A DNA stretch of 64,000 nucleotides from Asaia bogorensis. GTDB lineage: Bacteria; Pseudomonadota; Alphaproteobacteria; Reyranellales; Reyranellaceae. Shown one piece after another: positions 16,440 through 25,276 of this stretch. The stretch spans positions 1-64,000 of the forward strand of contig CAMDCE010000014.1 of NCBI GenBank assembly GCA_945889625.1, written 5' to 3'. The stretch's first letter is position 1. The number at the start of each line of letters is the position of its first letter. The notes under the pieces were generated by a model. It was given only the letters and a program-made list of their open reading frames with translations, searched no databases and had not been told where the DNA came from. The translations under genes were made by a program, and so were the position numbers.

Positions 16440-17528
16440 ATGCCCGTGCGGGTGATCGGAATGATCGGCGTCGCGCCGCCCAGCGGCGAGGCCACGGTCC
16501 ATGTCATCAAGGGCGGCATCTCGCCCGCCTATCTGCGGGCCTTCGCCCAGGCCCACGACGCGGCGGGCTTCGACCTGGCGCTAGTCGGCTACACCGCCTC
16601 GTCGGCCGAGGGCTTCCTGGTCGCCCAGCATGCCGCCCAGCACACCGAACGGCTGGGCTTCCTGATCGCGCACCGGCCGGGCTTCGTCGCCCCGACTTTG
16701 GCGGCGCGCAAGATCGCCACCTTCGATCACCTCACCGGGGGCCGGATCGCACTGCATATCATTTCGGGCGCCAGCGATGCCGAGCAGGGCGGCGACGGCG
16801 ACTTCGCACCCAAGGAGGAGCGCTATCGCCGGGCCGGCGAATATATCGAGCTCATGAAGCTCGCCTGGACCAGCCCGCGCCGCTTCGACTTCGACGGCAC
16901 CTTCTACCGGGTGCAGGGCGCGCGATCCGACGTGCAGCCATTGCAGAGGCCGCACCCGCCGCTGTTCTTTGGCGGCTCGTCGGAGGGCGCGCTGGCGATG
17001 GGCGCCAAGCACTGCGACGTCTTTGCGATGTTCGGCGAGCCGCTCGCCGCCACCGGCCAGCGCATCGCCGAGTTCCGCGTGCGGGCCGCCCCGTACGGCC
17101 GATCGCCCACCTTCAATATGTCGTTCCGGCCGATCCTCGGCGCGACCGAGGGACAGGCGTGGGATCGCGCGCGGCGCATACTCGCGGCCATCCAGCGCCC
17201 GGGTGACCCGACCGGCTTTGGCAACAACAAGGCGCCGCTCGACCACTCGGCGCGGCGCCTGCTGGATTTCGCGGCCCAAGGCGAGACCCACGACGAGCGG
17301 CTTTGGATGCCCATCGCCGAGGCGACCGGTGCGACCGGCAACACCTCGTGCCTGGTCGGCACCGCCGAGCAGGTCGCGGCCGCCCTGCTGGAATACTACA
17401 AGCTCGGCGTCCACTCGTTCCTGATCCGCGGCTTCGATCCGTTCGAGGACACCGTCGACTTCGGGCGCGAGCTAATTCCGCGCCTGCGGACGGGGGCGGC
17501 CGAGCTGGATCGCGCGAAGGCTGCCTGA
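16440..17528 (+). CDS. LLM-class flavin monooxygenase, SsuD/alkanesulfonate-monooxygenase-like
   Basis: 362 residues, start directly after GGAGGACAGG. It is a luciferase-like TIM-barrel protein: ISPAYLRAFAQAHDAAGFD, APTLAARKIATFDHLTGGRI and PPLFFGGSSEGAL are typical of FMNH2-dependent monooxygenases in the SsuD/NtaA group. These use reduced flavin from a separate reductase, which is not seen in this window. The substrate could be a sulfonate, an aminopolycarboxylate or another organic molecule. It leads a three-gene run with the hydrolase and a second LLM protein. Confidence 0.88.
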   Translation: MPVRVIGMIGVAPPSGEATVHVIKGGISPAYLRAFAQAHDAAGFDLALVGYTASSAEGFLVAQHAAQHTERLGFLIAHRPGFVAPTLAARKIATFDHLTGGRIALHIISGASDAEQGGDGDFAPKEERYRRAGEYIELMKLAWTSPRRFDFDGTFYRVQGARSDVQPLQRPHPPLFFGGSSEGALAMGAKHCDVFAMFGEPLAATGQRIAEFRVRAAPYGRSPTFNMSFRPILGATEGQAWDRARRILAAIQRPGDPTGFGNNKAPLDHSARRLLDFAAQGETHDERLWMPIAEATGATGNTSCLVGTAEQVAAALLEYYKLGVHSFLIRGFDPFEDTVDFGRELIPRLRTGAAELDRAKAA

Positions 17529-17577
17529 CTGCTACACTTCAAGCCGGAGTTCCGATCCTGACGCCGGAGATTCAGCA

Positions 17578-18507
17578 ATGGCCGTACAGTCGAATGCAGC
17601 ACCGTCGACCCTCGCCGCCGAAGGGCCGCCGGCCTTGACCCAGGCCGATATCGATCAGCGCGTGTTCGATCTCTATGACGAATATTGCCACGGCGGCATC
17701 GACCGCCGCACCTTCCTGCAGCGCGCCGCCGTCGTGACGGTCGGCGGGCTGGCCATGGCGCAGGCGCTGCTGCCGCGCTACGTGGCAGCGCAGACGATTT
17801 CCTTCACCGACGAGCGCATCAAGGCCAAGTACGTCAGCTACCCGTCGCCCGGCGGCACCTCCGGCACGATGCGCGGCTACCTAGTGCAGCCCAAGGGATC
17901 GGGGCCGTTCCCCACCGTCCTGGTGGTCCACGAGAACCGCGGCCTCAATCCCTACATCGAGGACGTCGCCCGACGCGCTGCAGCCGAGGGCTTTCTGGCG
18001 TTGGCGCCCGACGGACTGTTTCCGGTCGGCGGTTACCCGGGCAACGACGACGACGGCCGTACGCTGCAGGCCGGCCTCGACCAGGCCAAGCTGCGCACCG
18101 ACATGGTCAACTCGGCGCGCTATCTGAAGACCAATGCGCTTTCGACCGGCAAGCTCGGCGTCACCGGCTTCTGCTGGGGCGGCGGCACGACCAACTTCCT
18201 GGCCGCAACCCTGGGCGCCGACATGCAGGCCGGCGTGCCGTACTATGGCGCTGCCGCCGAGACGGCGTCGGTACCGGCCATCAAGGCGCCGCTCCTGGTC
18301 CAGTACGCCGAGAACGACGAGCGCATCAACGCCATGTGGCCGGCCTACGAGGCGGCGCTGAAGGCCGCCGGCGCCAAGTACGAGATGTTCATCTATCCCG
18401 GCACCCAACACGGTTTTCACAACAATTCGACGCCGCGCTACAACGAGGCGGCAGCCAAGCTCTCGTGGGAGCGGACGGTCGCCTTCTTCAAGAAGAACCT
18501 CGCCTGA
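17578..18507 (+). CDS. Exported dienelactone-hydrolase family protein
   Basis: 309 residues. A twin-arginine motif (R43-R44 in DRRTFLQRA) and hydrophobic stretch ending near AAQT indicate Tat export after a long N-terminal leader of about 40 residues. The mature alpha/beta hydrolase has E119 (VHENRG), nucleophile C199 (GFCWGGG), D247 (AENDER) and H278 (GTQHGFHN), the full dienelactone hydrolase set. Members open lactone rings or hydrolyse esters. Its position between two LLM flavin oxygenases suggests that it processes an oxygenated ring product. The periplasmic location is an inference from the signal. Confidence 0.9.
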   Translation: MAVQSNAAPSTLAAEGPPALTQADIDQRVFDLYDEYCHGGIDRRTFLQRAAVVTVGGLAMAQALLPRYVAAQTISFTDERIKAKYVSYPSPGGTSGTMRGYLVQPKGSGPFPTVLVVHENRGLNPYIEDVARRAAAEGFLALAPDGLFPVGGYPGNDDDGRTLQAGLDQAKLRTDMVNSARYLKTNALSTGKLGVTGFCWGGGTTNFLAATLGADMQAGVPYYGAAAETASVPAIKAPLLVQYAENDERINAMWPAYEAALKAAGAKYEMFIYPGTQHGFHNNSTPRYNEAAAKLSWERTVAFFKKNLA

Positions 18508-18528
18508 CCGCAACAAAGGGATTCTCCG

Positions 18529-19710
18529 ATGATCAGCAAATTCGACAGCTCCTATGTCGGCTCGGTCGACCTGGAGAATCCCGGCTATGGCGGCACGCCG
18601 ATCAACGATCGCCACTATCCCAACGAGGTGCTGGCCGACGTGCTGCACAAGGCGGTGGCCTACGCCAAGAAGATGGACGGGCTGGGCTACGACTCCTTCT
18701 GGATGGCCGAGCACCATTTCCAGCCCGAAGGCACGGAGTGCATCCCCAACCTCCTGATGATGGCGCTGCATCTCACCAATGTGACCAGAAACCTCAAGAT
18801 CGGCTGCGGCTTCAACGTCGTGCCGATGTGGCATCCGCTGCGGCTGGCCGAGGACTATGCGATGGCCGACGTGCTGAGCGGCGGCCGGGTGATCTTCGGC
18901 GTGGCGCGCGGCTATCATACGCGCGAGGTCGAAAGCTTCGGTTCGCCGCTCACCGACCAGGCGGCCAACCGCGAGATGTTCGAGGAAGGCTGCGACGTCG
19001 TCTTCAAGGCGTTCAACGAGGAACGCTTCAGCCACAAGGGCACCTACTACACGATCCCGCCCGAAGTGCCCTATCGCGGCTACACGCTGAAGGACATCAC
19101 CCTGGTGCCGCGGCCGCTGCGCCGGCCGGTGGAATGCTGGCAGCCGATCCAGAGCGGCTCGGATCGCGCCTTCGACTTCATGGCCAAGCACGGCATCTCC
19201 GGCGTGATCGGCGGCGGCTCGGCTGAAGGCGGCGCGGTGGACAAGCACATGACCGCCTTCCAGGCGGCCTACGCGCGCCGCGGCATCAAGCTCGCGCTGG
19301 GCGAGAAGCTCTCGCTCGGCTTCCAGTTCTTCATCGGCGAAAGCCGCGAGGCGGCGATGCGCGCCGCGGGAAGATATTATGAAGAGAATATGAAGATGTT
19401 CGGCGAGTTGCGCCTGGTGCGTGCGCTGTCCGAGGAGCAGATCGCCGCCATGCGCGATCCCAAGCTGGCTGCCGGCGTCAAGCTGCCGACCATCGAGGAC
19501 GCCGTGAAGGCTGGCGGCTTCCTCGCCGGCACGCCGGCCGAGATCATCGGGGTGCTGAAGGCCGTGGAGAAGCGCTATCCCGGCCTTGAGCGCATCAGCT
19601 GCGGCATGCCGCTGGGCACCCCGCTCGCCGTGGCGCTGGAGCAGCTCGACCGCTTCGCCAACGAGGTGATGCCGGCCTTCCGGGCCACGCGGGCCGCAGC
19701 CGCCGACTAA
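18529..19710 (+). CDS. LLM-class flavin-dependent oxidoreductase
   Basis: 393 residues, starting 21 bases after the hydrolase stop. The luciferase-like barrel is recognised from YDSFWMAEHHF, LKIGCGFNVVPMWHPLRLAEDYAM, GRVIFGVARGYHTREV and RRPVECWQPIQSGS. It differs clearly from the first LLM gene of this run, so they are not recent duplicates. It should be FMNH2- or F420-using; FMN is more likely in this type of organism. The substrate is not known. It ends the operon before a space of about 170 bases. Confidence 0.88.
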   Translation: MISKFDSSYVGSVDLENPGYGGTPINDRHYPNEVLADVLHKAVAYAKKMDGLGYDSFWMAEHHFQPEGTECIPNLLMMALHLTNVTRNLKIGCGFNVVPMWHPLRLAEDYAMADVLSGGRVIFGVARGYHTREVESFGSPLTDQAANREMFEEGCDVVFKAFNEERFSHKGTYYTIPPEVPYRGYTLKDITLVPRPLRRPVECWQPIQSGSDRAFDFMAKHGISGVIGGGSAEGGAVDKHMTAFQAAYARRGIKLALGEKLSLGFQFFIGESREAAMRAAGRYYEENMKMFGELRLVRALSEEQIAAMRDPKLAAGVKLPTIEDAVKAGGFLAGTPAEIIGVLKAVEKRYPGLERISCGMPLGTPLAVALEQLDRFANEVMPAFRATRAAAAD

Positions 19711-19883
19711 AGAGCGGCCGGCCGCCGCCGTAGGGCATGTCCGCCATGCGGGCCTTGGGGGCCCAATCCGCAACAATTATTCCGCCAAGGAACGCCGGAT
19801 AGCCATTATAGTGGGCAGCTCTAGACTGAGAATTCCCGGGAAACGGGAGATATTTGGACCAGAAACGCGAGCGGGAACAGGCA

Positions 19884-20756
19884 ATGAACGACATCAAATA
19901 CAGCTCACCAAGCACGACGGACGAGGCGGTGGCGGCCATGGTCGCAGCCAAAGGGGCCGGCCGGATCCTGGCCGGTGGCACCGACCTGCTGGTCCAGTTG
20001 CGCGCCGGCTTCGTGAAGCCCGGCAGCAGCATCATCGATATCAAGAAGATCTCCGAAATGATGAAAATCGAGGACAAGGGCGGAGGCTCGTTCAAGATTG
20101 GCGCTGCTGTCTCGGGCATGGCGCTCCACGACCATCCGACCTTCAAGAAGTCCTGGCCCGGCGTGCTCGAGGCCATCAACCTGATCGGCTCCAAGCAGAT
20201 TCAAGGCCGCGCCTCGGCCGGCGGCAACCTGTGCAACGCCTCGCCCGCCGCCGACAGCGTCCCGGCGCTGGTCGCCGCGGGGGCCACCGTCACCATCCAG
20301 GGCCCCAAGGGCCGGCGCGAGGTGGCTGTGGAGAAATTCAACACCGGCCCCGGCCGCACGACGCTGGAGCCCGGCGAGATCATGGTCAGCTTCACCCTGC
20401 CGGCGCGGCCGGCGGGTTCGAGCGACGCCTATCTGCGGCTGATTCCACGCACCGAGATGGACATCGCCGTGGTCGGCTGCGGCGTCAGCCTGACGATGAA
20501 GGGCGGCACCTGCACCGCCGCCCGTGTCAGCCTGGGCGCTGTCGCCCCGACGGTGCTTCTGGTCGAAGCAGCGGCCAAGGCCTTGATCGGCTCGAAGCTC
20601 GACGACAAGGCGCTCGAAGCGGCTGCCGCCGCCTGCCGCGCCGTCTGCAAGCCGATCGACGACAAGCGCGGCACCATCGTCTATCGCACCAAGATCGCCG
20701 GCGTGCTTTGCAAGCGCGCCACCACCATCGCGGCCGAACGAGCCGGCAAGAACTGA
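19884..20756 (+). CDS. Molybdenum hydroxylase, FAD-binding medium subunit
   Basis: 290 residues from the ATG at 19884. Both FAD pyrophosphate-binding signatures of the CoxM/xanthine-dehydrogenase medium subunit are present: ILAGGTDLLVQLR near 30-42 and GRASAGGNLCNASPAADS near 105-122. It carries electrons from the iron-sulfur subunit to an acceptor. It is first in a tight three-gene operon encoding the medium, small and large subunits in that order. No maturation genes of the coxDEFG type are seen in the window. Confidence 0.93.
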   Translation: MNDIKYSSPSTTDEAVAAMVAAKGAGRILAGGTDLLVQLRAGFVKPGSSIIDIKKISEMMKIEDKGGGSFKIGAAVSGMALHDHPTFKKSWPGVLEAINLIGSKQIQGRASAGGNLCNASPAADSVPALVAAGATVTIQGPKGRREVAVEKFNTGPGRTTLEPGEIMVSFTLPARPAGSSDAYLRLIPRTEMDIAVVGCGVSLTMKGGTCTAARVSLGAVAPTVLLVEAAAKALIGSKLDDKALEAAAAACRAVCKPIDDKRGTIVYRTKIAGVLCKRATTIAAERAGKN

Positions 20757-20770
20757 GAGAGACGCTGACC

Positions 20771-21253
20771 ATGGCTAAAATGCATGTTTCCACCACCATC
20801 AACGGCGAGCCGACCGAGTTCCTCTGCGAGCCCTCGCAGGCCGTTCTCGACGTGCTGCGCGACCAGCTCGGCCTTACCGGCACCAAGGAAGGCTGCGGTT
20901 CGGGCGACTGCGGTGCCTGCACCATCATGCTCGACGGCAATATGGTCTGCTCCTGCCTCGTGATGGCGCCGGAGGCCGAGGGCAAGAAGATCGAGACCAT
21001 CGAGGGCATGGCCAAGGGCGACCAGCTCCATGCGCTGCAGAAGAAGTTCATCGAGTTTGCCGCACTCCAGTGCGGCATCTGCACGCCGGGCTTCCTGATG
21101 GCGTCGCGGGCGCTGCTCGAGAAGAACAAGAACCCGACCGAGACCGAAGTCCGTTACTGGCTGGCCGGCAATCTTTGCCGCTGCACCGGCTACGACAAGA
21201 TCGTCCGCGCGGTCATGGAAGTGGCCGCTGACATGCGAGGAGCAGCCCGATGA
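20771..21253 (+). CDS. Molybdenum hydroxylase, [2Fe-2S] small subunit
   Basis: 160 residues. The N-terminal ferredoxin-like cluster has CGSGDCGAC and a following Cys (MVCSC). The C-terminal four-helix domain has CGICTPGF and CRCTGY. These bind the two [2Fe-2S] clusters that link the molybdenum centre to FAD. Start at the ATG 14 bases after the medium-subunit stop, after a GAGAGACGCTGACC leader. The stop overlaps the large-subunit ATG (ATGA), so the subunits are translationally coupled. Confidence 0.95.
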   Translation: MAKMHVSTTINGEPTEFLCEPSQAVLDVLRDQLGLTGTKEGCGSGDCGACTIMLDGNMVCSCLVMAPEAEGKKIETIEGMAKGDQLHALQKKFIEFAALQCGICTPGFLMASRALLEKNKNPTETEVRYWLAGNLCRCTGYDKIVRAVMEVAADMRGAAR

Positions 21254-23529
21254 GCAAGCCAAAATACAAGTGGGTCGGCACACGCCCTGATCGTCCCGAC
21301 GGTGCCGACAAGGTGACCGGCCGCGCCCGCTTCGGCGCCGACTTCAACATGCCGGGCCAGCTGATCGGCAAGGTGCTGCGCAGCCCGCACGCCCACGCGG
21401 TGATCAAGTCGATCGACATCTCGGCGGCGGAGAAGCTGCCGGGCGTCAAGGCCGTGGTGACATGCAAGGACTTCCCCGACCAGCCGAACGTGATCGTTCC
21501 CACGGGCGAGATGCAGGTCAACCTGCGCGACATCACGCGCAACGTCATGGCCCGCGAGAAGGTGCTCTACGAGAGCCATCCCGTCGCCGCCGTGGCCGCC
21601 ACGACTGAGACGATCGCCAAGGCCGCCCTCGACCTGATCAAGGTCGAATACCAGGTGCTGCCGCATGTCATCGACGTCGCCGAGGCGATGAAGGACGACG
21701 CGCCCCTGCTGCACGACCACCTCATCACCGAGGGCGTGAAGCCGGTGCCGACCAAGCCGTCGAACATCGCCAAGCGCATCGACAACCTGAAGGGCGACAT
21801 CGAGGCCGGCTTCAAGCAGGCCGATATCGTGATCGAGCGCGACTACACCACCCAGCCGGTGCACCAGGGCTACATCGAGCCGCATGCGTGCCTGGCCAGC
21901 ATGGCCGAGGACGGCCAGGTGCAGATCTGGTCGACCACGCAGGGTCACTTCCAGGTGCGCGGTTTCTGCAGCCGGCTCCTCAACATCGAGACCTCGCAGA
22001 TCCGCGTGACGCCGACCGAGATCGGCGGCGGCTTCGGCGGCAAGACCGTGGTCTATCTCGAGCCGGTCGCCGTGATGCTGTCGAAGAAGTCGGGCAAGCC
22101 GGTGAAGATGGTGATGAGCCGCGACGAGGTGTTCCGCGCCTCGGGCCCCGCCCCCGGCGGCACCGTGCAGGTCAAGATCGGCGCCAAGAAGGACGGCACC
22201 ATCGTGGCCGCCGAATGCACGATCGCCCTGCAGGCCGGCGCCTTCCCCGGCTCGCCGGTCGGCCCGGCATGCTGGACCAGCTTCGCCTGCTACGACATCC
22301 CCAACATCAAGGTCGTGGGCTTCGACGTGGTGAGCAACCGGCCCAAGGTTGCCGCCTACCGCGCGCCGGGCGCCCCGATCTCGGCGTGGGGCGTGGAATC
22401 CACGATCGACATCCTGGCGCAGGAACTGCGCATGGATCCGATCGACCTCAGGCTCAAGAACGCCGCCAAGAAGGGCACCAAGACCAGCTACGGTCCGACC
22501 TTCGACACGATCGGCTTCGTCGAGTGCCTGGAGGCGGCCAAGAACTCCGAGCACTACAAGAGCAAGCCGAAGCCCGGCATGGCGCGCGGCGTGGCGGCGG
22601 GCTTCTGGTTCAATGTCGGCGCCGACTCGAGTGCCGCCGCACACGTCGCCGAAGACGGCACGGTGACGGTGATCTCGGGCAACCCCGACATCGGCGGCTC
22701 ACGCGCCTCGCTCGCCCTGATGGCGGCCGAGGAGCTCGGCGTCGATTACGACAAGGTGCGGCCGGTGATCGCCGATACCAGCTCGATCGGCTTCAACTTC
22801 GTGACCGGCGGCAGCCGCGTCACCTTCGCCACCGGTCTCGCCGTGGTGAATTCGGTGCGCGACCTGATCCGCGAGTGCAAGATCCGCGCTGCCAAGACCT
22901 GGGGTGTCGACCCCGAGGGCGTGGTCTGGGAGAACGGCACTGCCAAGCCCGCCGGCAGCAACGTCGGCGAGTTCGAGCCGCTGTCGCTCGCCCAGCTCGC
23001 GGCGACCGCCGGCAAGACTGGCGGCCCGATCAACGGCCACAACCAGCTGAACGCCCAGGGCGCCGGACCGGGCTTCGGCGTGCACATCGTCGACCTCTCG
23101 GTCGATCGTGACACCGGCATCGTCGAGGTCGGCCGCTATACCGCCGTCCAGGACGTCGGCACGGCGATCCATCCAAGCTACGTCGAAGGCCAGATGCAGG
23201 GCGGCGCCGTGCAGGGCATCGGCTGGGCGCTGAACGAGGAGTACATCTACAGCGCCAAAGGCAAGGTCGATAACGCGGGCTTCCTCGACTATCGCATGCC
23301 GGTCGCCTCCGACCTGCCGATGATCGAGACCATCGTGGTCGAAGTGCCCAACCCGCATCATCCCTATGGCGTGCGCGGCGTCGGCGAAGTGCCGATCGTT
23401 CCGCCGCTCGCCACCGTGGGCAATGCCATCGCACGCGCCACCGGCGTGCGCATAACCGACCTGCCGATGTCGCCACCGCGCATCTCGGCGGCGCTCGACG
23501 CGGCAGCGCCGCGGATGGCCGCGGAATAG
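21250..23529 (+). CDS. Molybdenum hydroxylase, large catalytic subunit (CoxL/XDH family)
   Basis: 759 residues. Molybdopterin-binding GGGFGGK at 259-265, the aldehyde-oxidase fold throughout, and the catalytic Glu near 713 (GVRGVGEVP) are present. The active-site loop reads AYRAPG at 369-374. Aerobic CO dehydrogenase of form I has AYRCSFR with the copper-binding Cys, so this enzyme should not be a form I CO dehydrogenase. It more likely hydroxylates an aldehyde, purine or N-heterocycle. It ends the operon and is followed by a strong hairpin. Confidence 0.93.
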   Translation: MSKPKYKWVGTRPDRPDGADKVTGRARFGADFNMPGQLIGKVLRSPHAHAVIKSIDISAAEKLPGVKAVVTCKDFPDQPNVIVPTGEMQVNLRDITRNVMAREKVLYESHPVAAVAATTETIAKAALDLIKVEYQVLPHVIDVAEAMKDDAPLLHDHLITEGVKPVPTKPSNIAKRIDNLKGDIEAGFKQADIVIERDYTTQPVHQGYIEPHACLASMAEDGQVQIWSTTQGHFQVRGFCSRLLNIETSQIRVTPTEIGGGFGGKTVVYLEPVAVMLSKKSGKPVKMVMSRDEVFRASGPAPGGTVQVKIGAKKDGTIVAAECTIALQAGAFPGSPVGPACWTSFACYDIPNIKVVGFDVVSNRPKVAAYRAPGAPISAWGVESTIDILAQELRMDPIDLRLKNAAKKGTKTSYGPTFDTIGFVECLEAAKNSEHYKSKPKPGMARGVAAGFWFNVGADSSAAAHVAEDGTVTVISGNPDIGGSRASLALMAAEELGVDYDKVRPVIADTSSIGFNFVTGGSRVTFATGLAVVNSVRDLIRECKIRAAKTWGVDPEGVVWENGTAKPAGSNVGEFEPLSLAQLAATAGKTGGPINGHNQLNAQGAGPGFGVHIVDLSVDRDTGIVEVGRYTAVQDVGTAIHPSYVEGQMQGGAVQGIGWALNEEYIYSAKGKVDNAGFLDYRMPVASDLPMIETIVVEVPNPHHPYGVRGVGEVPIVPPLATVGNAIARATGVRITDLPMSPPRISAALDAAAPRMAAE

Positions 23530-23555
23530 CCCGACCTTCGTTTTATATCTCGGCG

Positions 23556-23590
23556 AAAGGCCGGCCCTGGGCAACCAGGCGCCGGCCTTT
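23556..23590 (+). terminator. Hairpin terminator after the molybdenum hydroxylase operon
   Basis: AAAGGCCGGC pairs with GCCGGCCTTT in a 10-bp stem, continued by a 5-bp inner stem CCTGG/CCAGG closed by a GCAA tetraloop, with one bulged base. It lies 27 bases after the large-subunit stop and ends in TTTCTATTT. The shape suits a rho-independent terminator, perhaps acting in both directions. Confidence 0.8.
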
Positions 23591-23616
23591 CTATTTGCCG
23601 ACGACCGTCGACTCGC

Positions 23617-23756
23617 TTCCCTCCCCAGTCTTCTGGGGAGGTGTCGCGGTCATGCCGCGACGGAGGGGTCAAAGGCCCAAGTCTGTGGCTCATGACCCCT
23701 CCGTCAGCGTAAGACGCTGACACCTCCCCAGAAGACTGGGGAGGAAAGCTTGATTT
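23617..23756. repeat. MITE-like structured repeat, copy 1
   Basis: An element of about 140 bp with terminal inverted repeats of about 28 bp (CTCCCCAGTCTTCTGGGGAG and its complement) that are themselves short palindromes. Inside are further hairpins (GTCGCGG/CCGCGAC, GTCAGCGT/ACGCTGAC) and an 11-bp inverted repeat of CGGAGGGGTCA. A closely similar copy is at 46937-47078. No coding capacity. It sits between the convergent hydroxylase operon and glutathione transferase gene. Confidence 0.8.
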
Positions 23757-23774
23757 AATCGTCGACGGAAAACT

Positions 23775-24461
23775 TCAGCCCGCCTTCCGGGCGAGATGCG
23801 GGAACATCGCCAGGCGCGCGGCGTCGTCCATATCGGTCTTGAAGCTGTGCTTGTCCTTCAGGGCCAGCGCCCGCGCGGCTGCGGGGCGCGTGCTGATCTC
23901 ATCGAGATGGCGTTTCAGGTTCGGCATCTTAGCCATGGCGTCCGGTCCCAGCACGACGGGGACCAAGCGCGACCAGCCCCACACCGCCATGTCGACGATG
24001 GTGTAGTCGTTGCCCAGCATGAAGCGGCGCTTGGCCAGCCGGGCATCGAGGATGCCCCAGTGCCGCTGGGCCTCGAAGGTGTAGCGGTTGACCGCATAGT
24101 CCTTGGGCTCGGGCGCGAAGTTGCGGAAATGCACGGCCTGCCCGGAATAAGGGCCGATGCCCGAAGCGACGAACATCAGCCAGGAGAGCAGCTCGCCACG
24201 CTCGGCCGGCGACTTGCCGGGCAGGAACTTCCCGGTCTTTTCCGCCAGGTAGAGAAGGATCGCATTGCTGTCGAAGACGGTGGCATCGCCATCGACGATC
24301 GCCGGAAGCTTGGCATTGGGATTGATCGCGAGGAAGGCAGGTTGGTGCTGCTCGCCCTTGCGCGTGTCGACCGGCACGAGCTCGTAGGGCAGACCCATCT
24401 CTTCCAGGCACAAGGCCACCTTGGTCGGGTTGGGCGCCAGATTGTAGTAAAACTTGATCAT
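23775..24461 (-). CDS. Glutathione S-transferase family protein
   Basis: 228 residues, start after AGAGGGAACA. The N-terminal thioredoxin-like half begins MIKFYYNLAPNPTKVALCLE and has NPNAKLPAIVDGD and the glutathione-binding DSNAILLYLAEK. The C-terminal half is helical (DYTIVDMAVWGW). It resembles the Ure2p/YfcG-type group, which often has disulfide reductase or peroxidase activity. It follows the LivF gene on the same strand, but a palindromic repeat separates them, so co-transcription is uncertain. Confidence 0.92.
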   Translation of the reverse strand: MIKFYYNLAPNPTKVALCLEEMGLPYELVPVDTRKGEQHQPAFLAINPNAKLPAIVDGDATVFDSNAILLYLAEKTGKFLPGKSPAERGELLSWLMFVASGIGPYSGQAVHFRNFAPEPKDYAVNRYTFEAQRHWGILDARLAKRRFMLGNDYTIVDMAVWGWSRLVPVVLGPDAMAKMPNLKRHLDEISTRPAAARALALKDKHSFKTDMDDAARLAMFPHLARKAG

Positions 24462-24477
24462 TGTTCCCTCTTTCGCT

Positions 24478-24528
24478 TTCTCGCCTGGTGTGGCTTCCGG
24501 TCAACCGGAACCGCGGAGCGGTTCACTA
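24478..24528. repeat. Short palindromic repeat, family 2 copy 1
   Basis: TTCTCGCCT followed by GGCTTCCGGTCAACCGGAA and AACCGCGGAGCGGTT, giving two small hairpins. The same layout and much of the sequence recurs at 36290-36347. It lies between the LivF and glutathione transferase genes. Confidence 0.6.
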
Positions 24529-24532
24529 TGCT

Positions 24533-25276
24533 TTACGAACTCAGCGGCGCGCTGACGTCCTGCCCGAAATAGGCGTGCTCGAGCCGGTTCGGCAGATCGG
24601 CCTCGTCGGTCCTGGCTTCGAGCACGATCGATCCGCGGGCCAACGCGTAGACCCGGTCGGCGGCCGCCAAGGCCTTCTCGATCAACTGTTCGACCAGCAG
24701 AACTGCCGTACCCGCTTCGCGCAGCCGCGCGACAGCAGCCAGTACGCGATCGACCAGAACGGGCGACAGGCCGGCGGACGGTTCGTCCAGCATCAGCAGA
24801 CGGGGCCGCCGTACCAAGCCCTGGGCGACCGCAAGCATCTGCTGCTGTCCGCCCGACAGCGTCACCGCGCGGTCGTTCCGCTTGGCGGCGATGTCGGGAA
24901 AGAAGGCCAGCGCTTCCTCGACCTGCGCCACGCGCTTCTCGCGCGGCAGGCCGTAGCCGGCCAGCATCACATTGTCGATCACGGAGAGCTGCGTGAACAC
25001 GCGATGGCCTTCGACCACATGCACCAAGCCCGCCCGGACCGTCTCGCCGGGATCGGCCCGCATGTCCTTGCCGGCGAAGCGGATGCTGCCTTGGCGCGGC
25101 AGCAGACCGGAAATGGCTTTCAGGAGCGTGCTCTTGCCGGCGCCGTTGGGCCCGAGCAGCGTCACGACCTCACCCACGCCCACTGTCAGGTCGATGCCGC
25201 TCAGCACGCCAATCTTGCCGTAACCGGCCGACAAACCGCTCACCTGGAGCAGGGGTTCAGGCGCCGAGGTAGGCAC
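24533..25276 (-). CDS. livF: Branched-chain-type ABC transporter, ATP-binding protein LivF
   Basis: 247 residues with GTG start after GGGAGGTGGTCA. Walker A GPNGAGKST near 42-50, the signature LSGGQQQ and Walker B LLMLDEPSAGL are intact. The short LivF type, with EGHRVFTQLSVIDNVMLAG, separates it from LivG. It energises uptake with the fused permease-ATPase encoded just upstream, whose 3' end it overlaps by 20 bases. The substrate is set by the binding protein and may be an amide or small acid rather than a branched-chain amino acid. Confidence 0.92.
   Translation of the reverse strand: MPTSAPEPLLQVSGLSAGYGKIGVLSGIDLTVGVGEVVTLLGPNGAGKSTLLKAISGLLPRQGSIRFAGKDMRADPGETVRAGLVHVVEGHRVFTQLSVIDNVMLAGYGLPREKRVAQVEEALAFFPDIAAKRNDRAVTLSGGQQQMLAVAQGLVRRPRLLMLDEPSAGLSPVLVDRVLAAVARLREAGTAVLLVEQLIEKALAAADRVYALARGSIVLEARTDEADLPNRLEHAYFGQDVSAPLSS

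Noticed and set aside
19884-23529. Carbon monoxide dehydrogenase operon
   Set aside because: Subunit order fits, but the large subunit lacks the copper-binding AYRCSFR loop.
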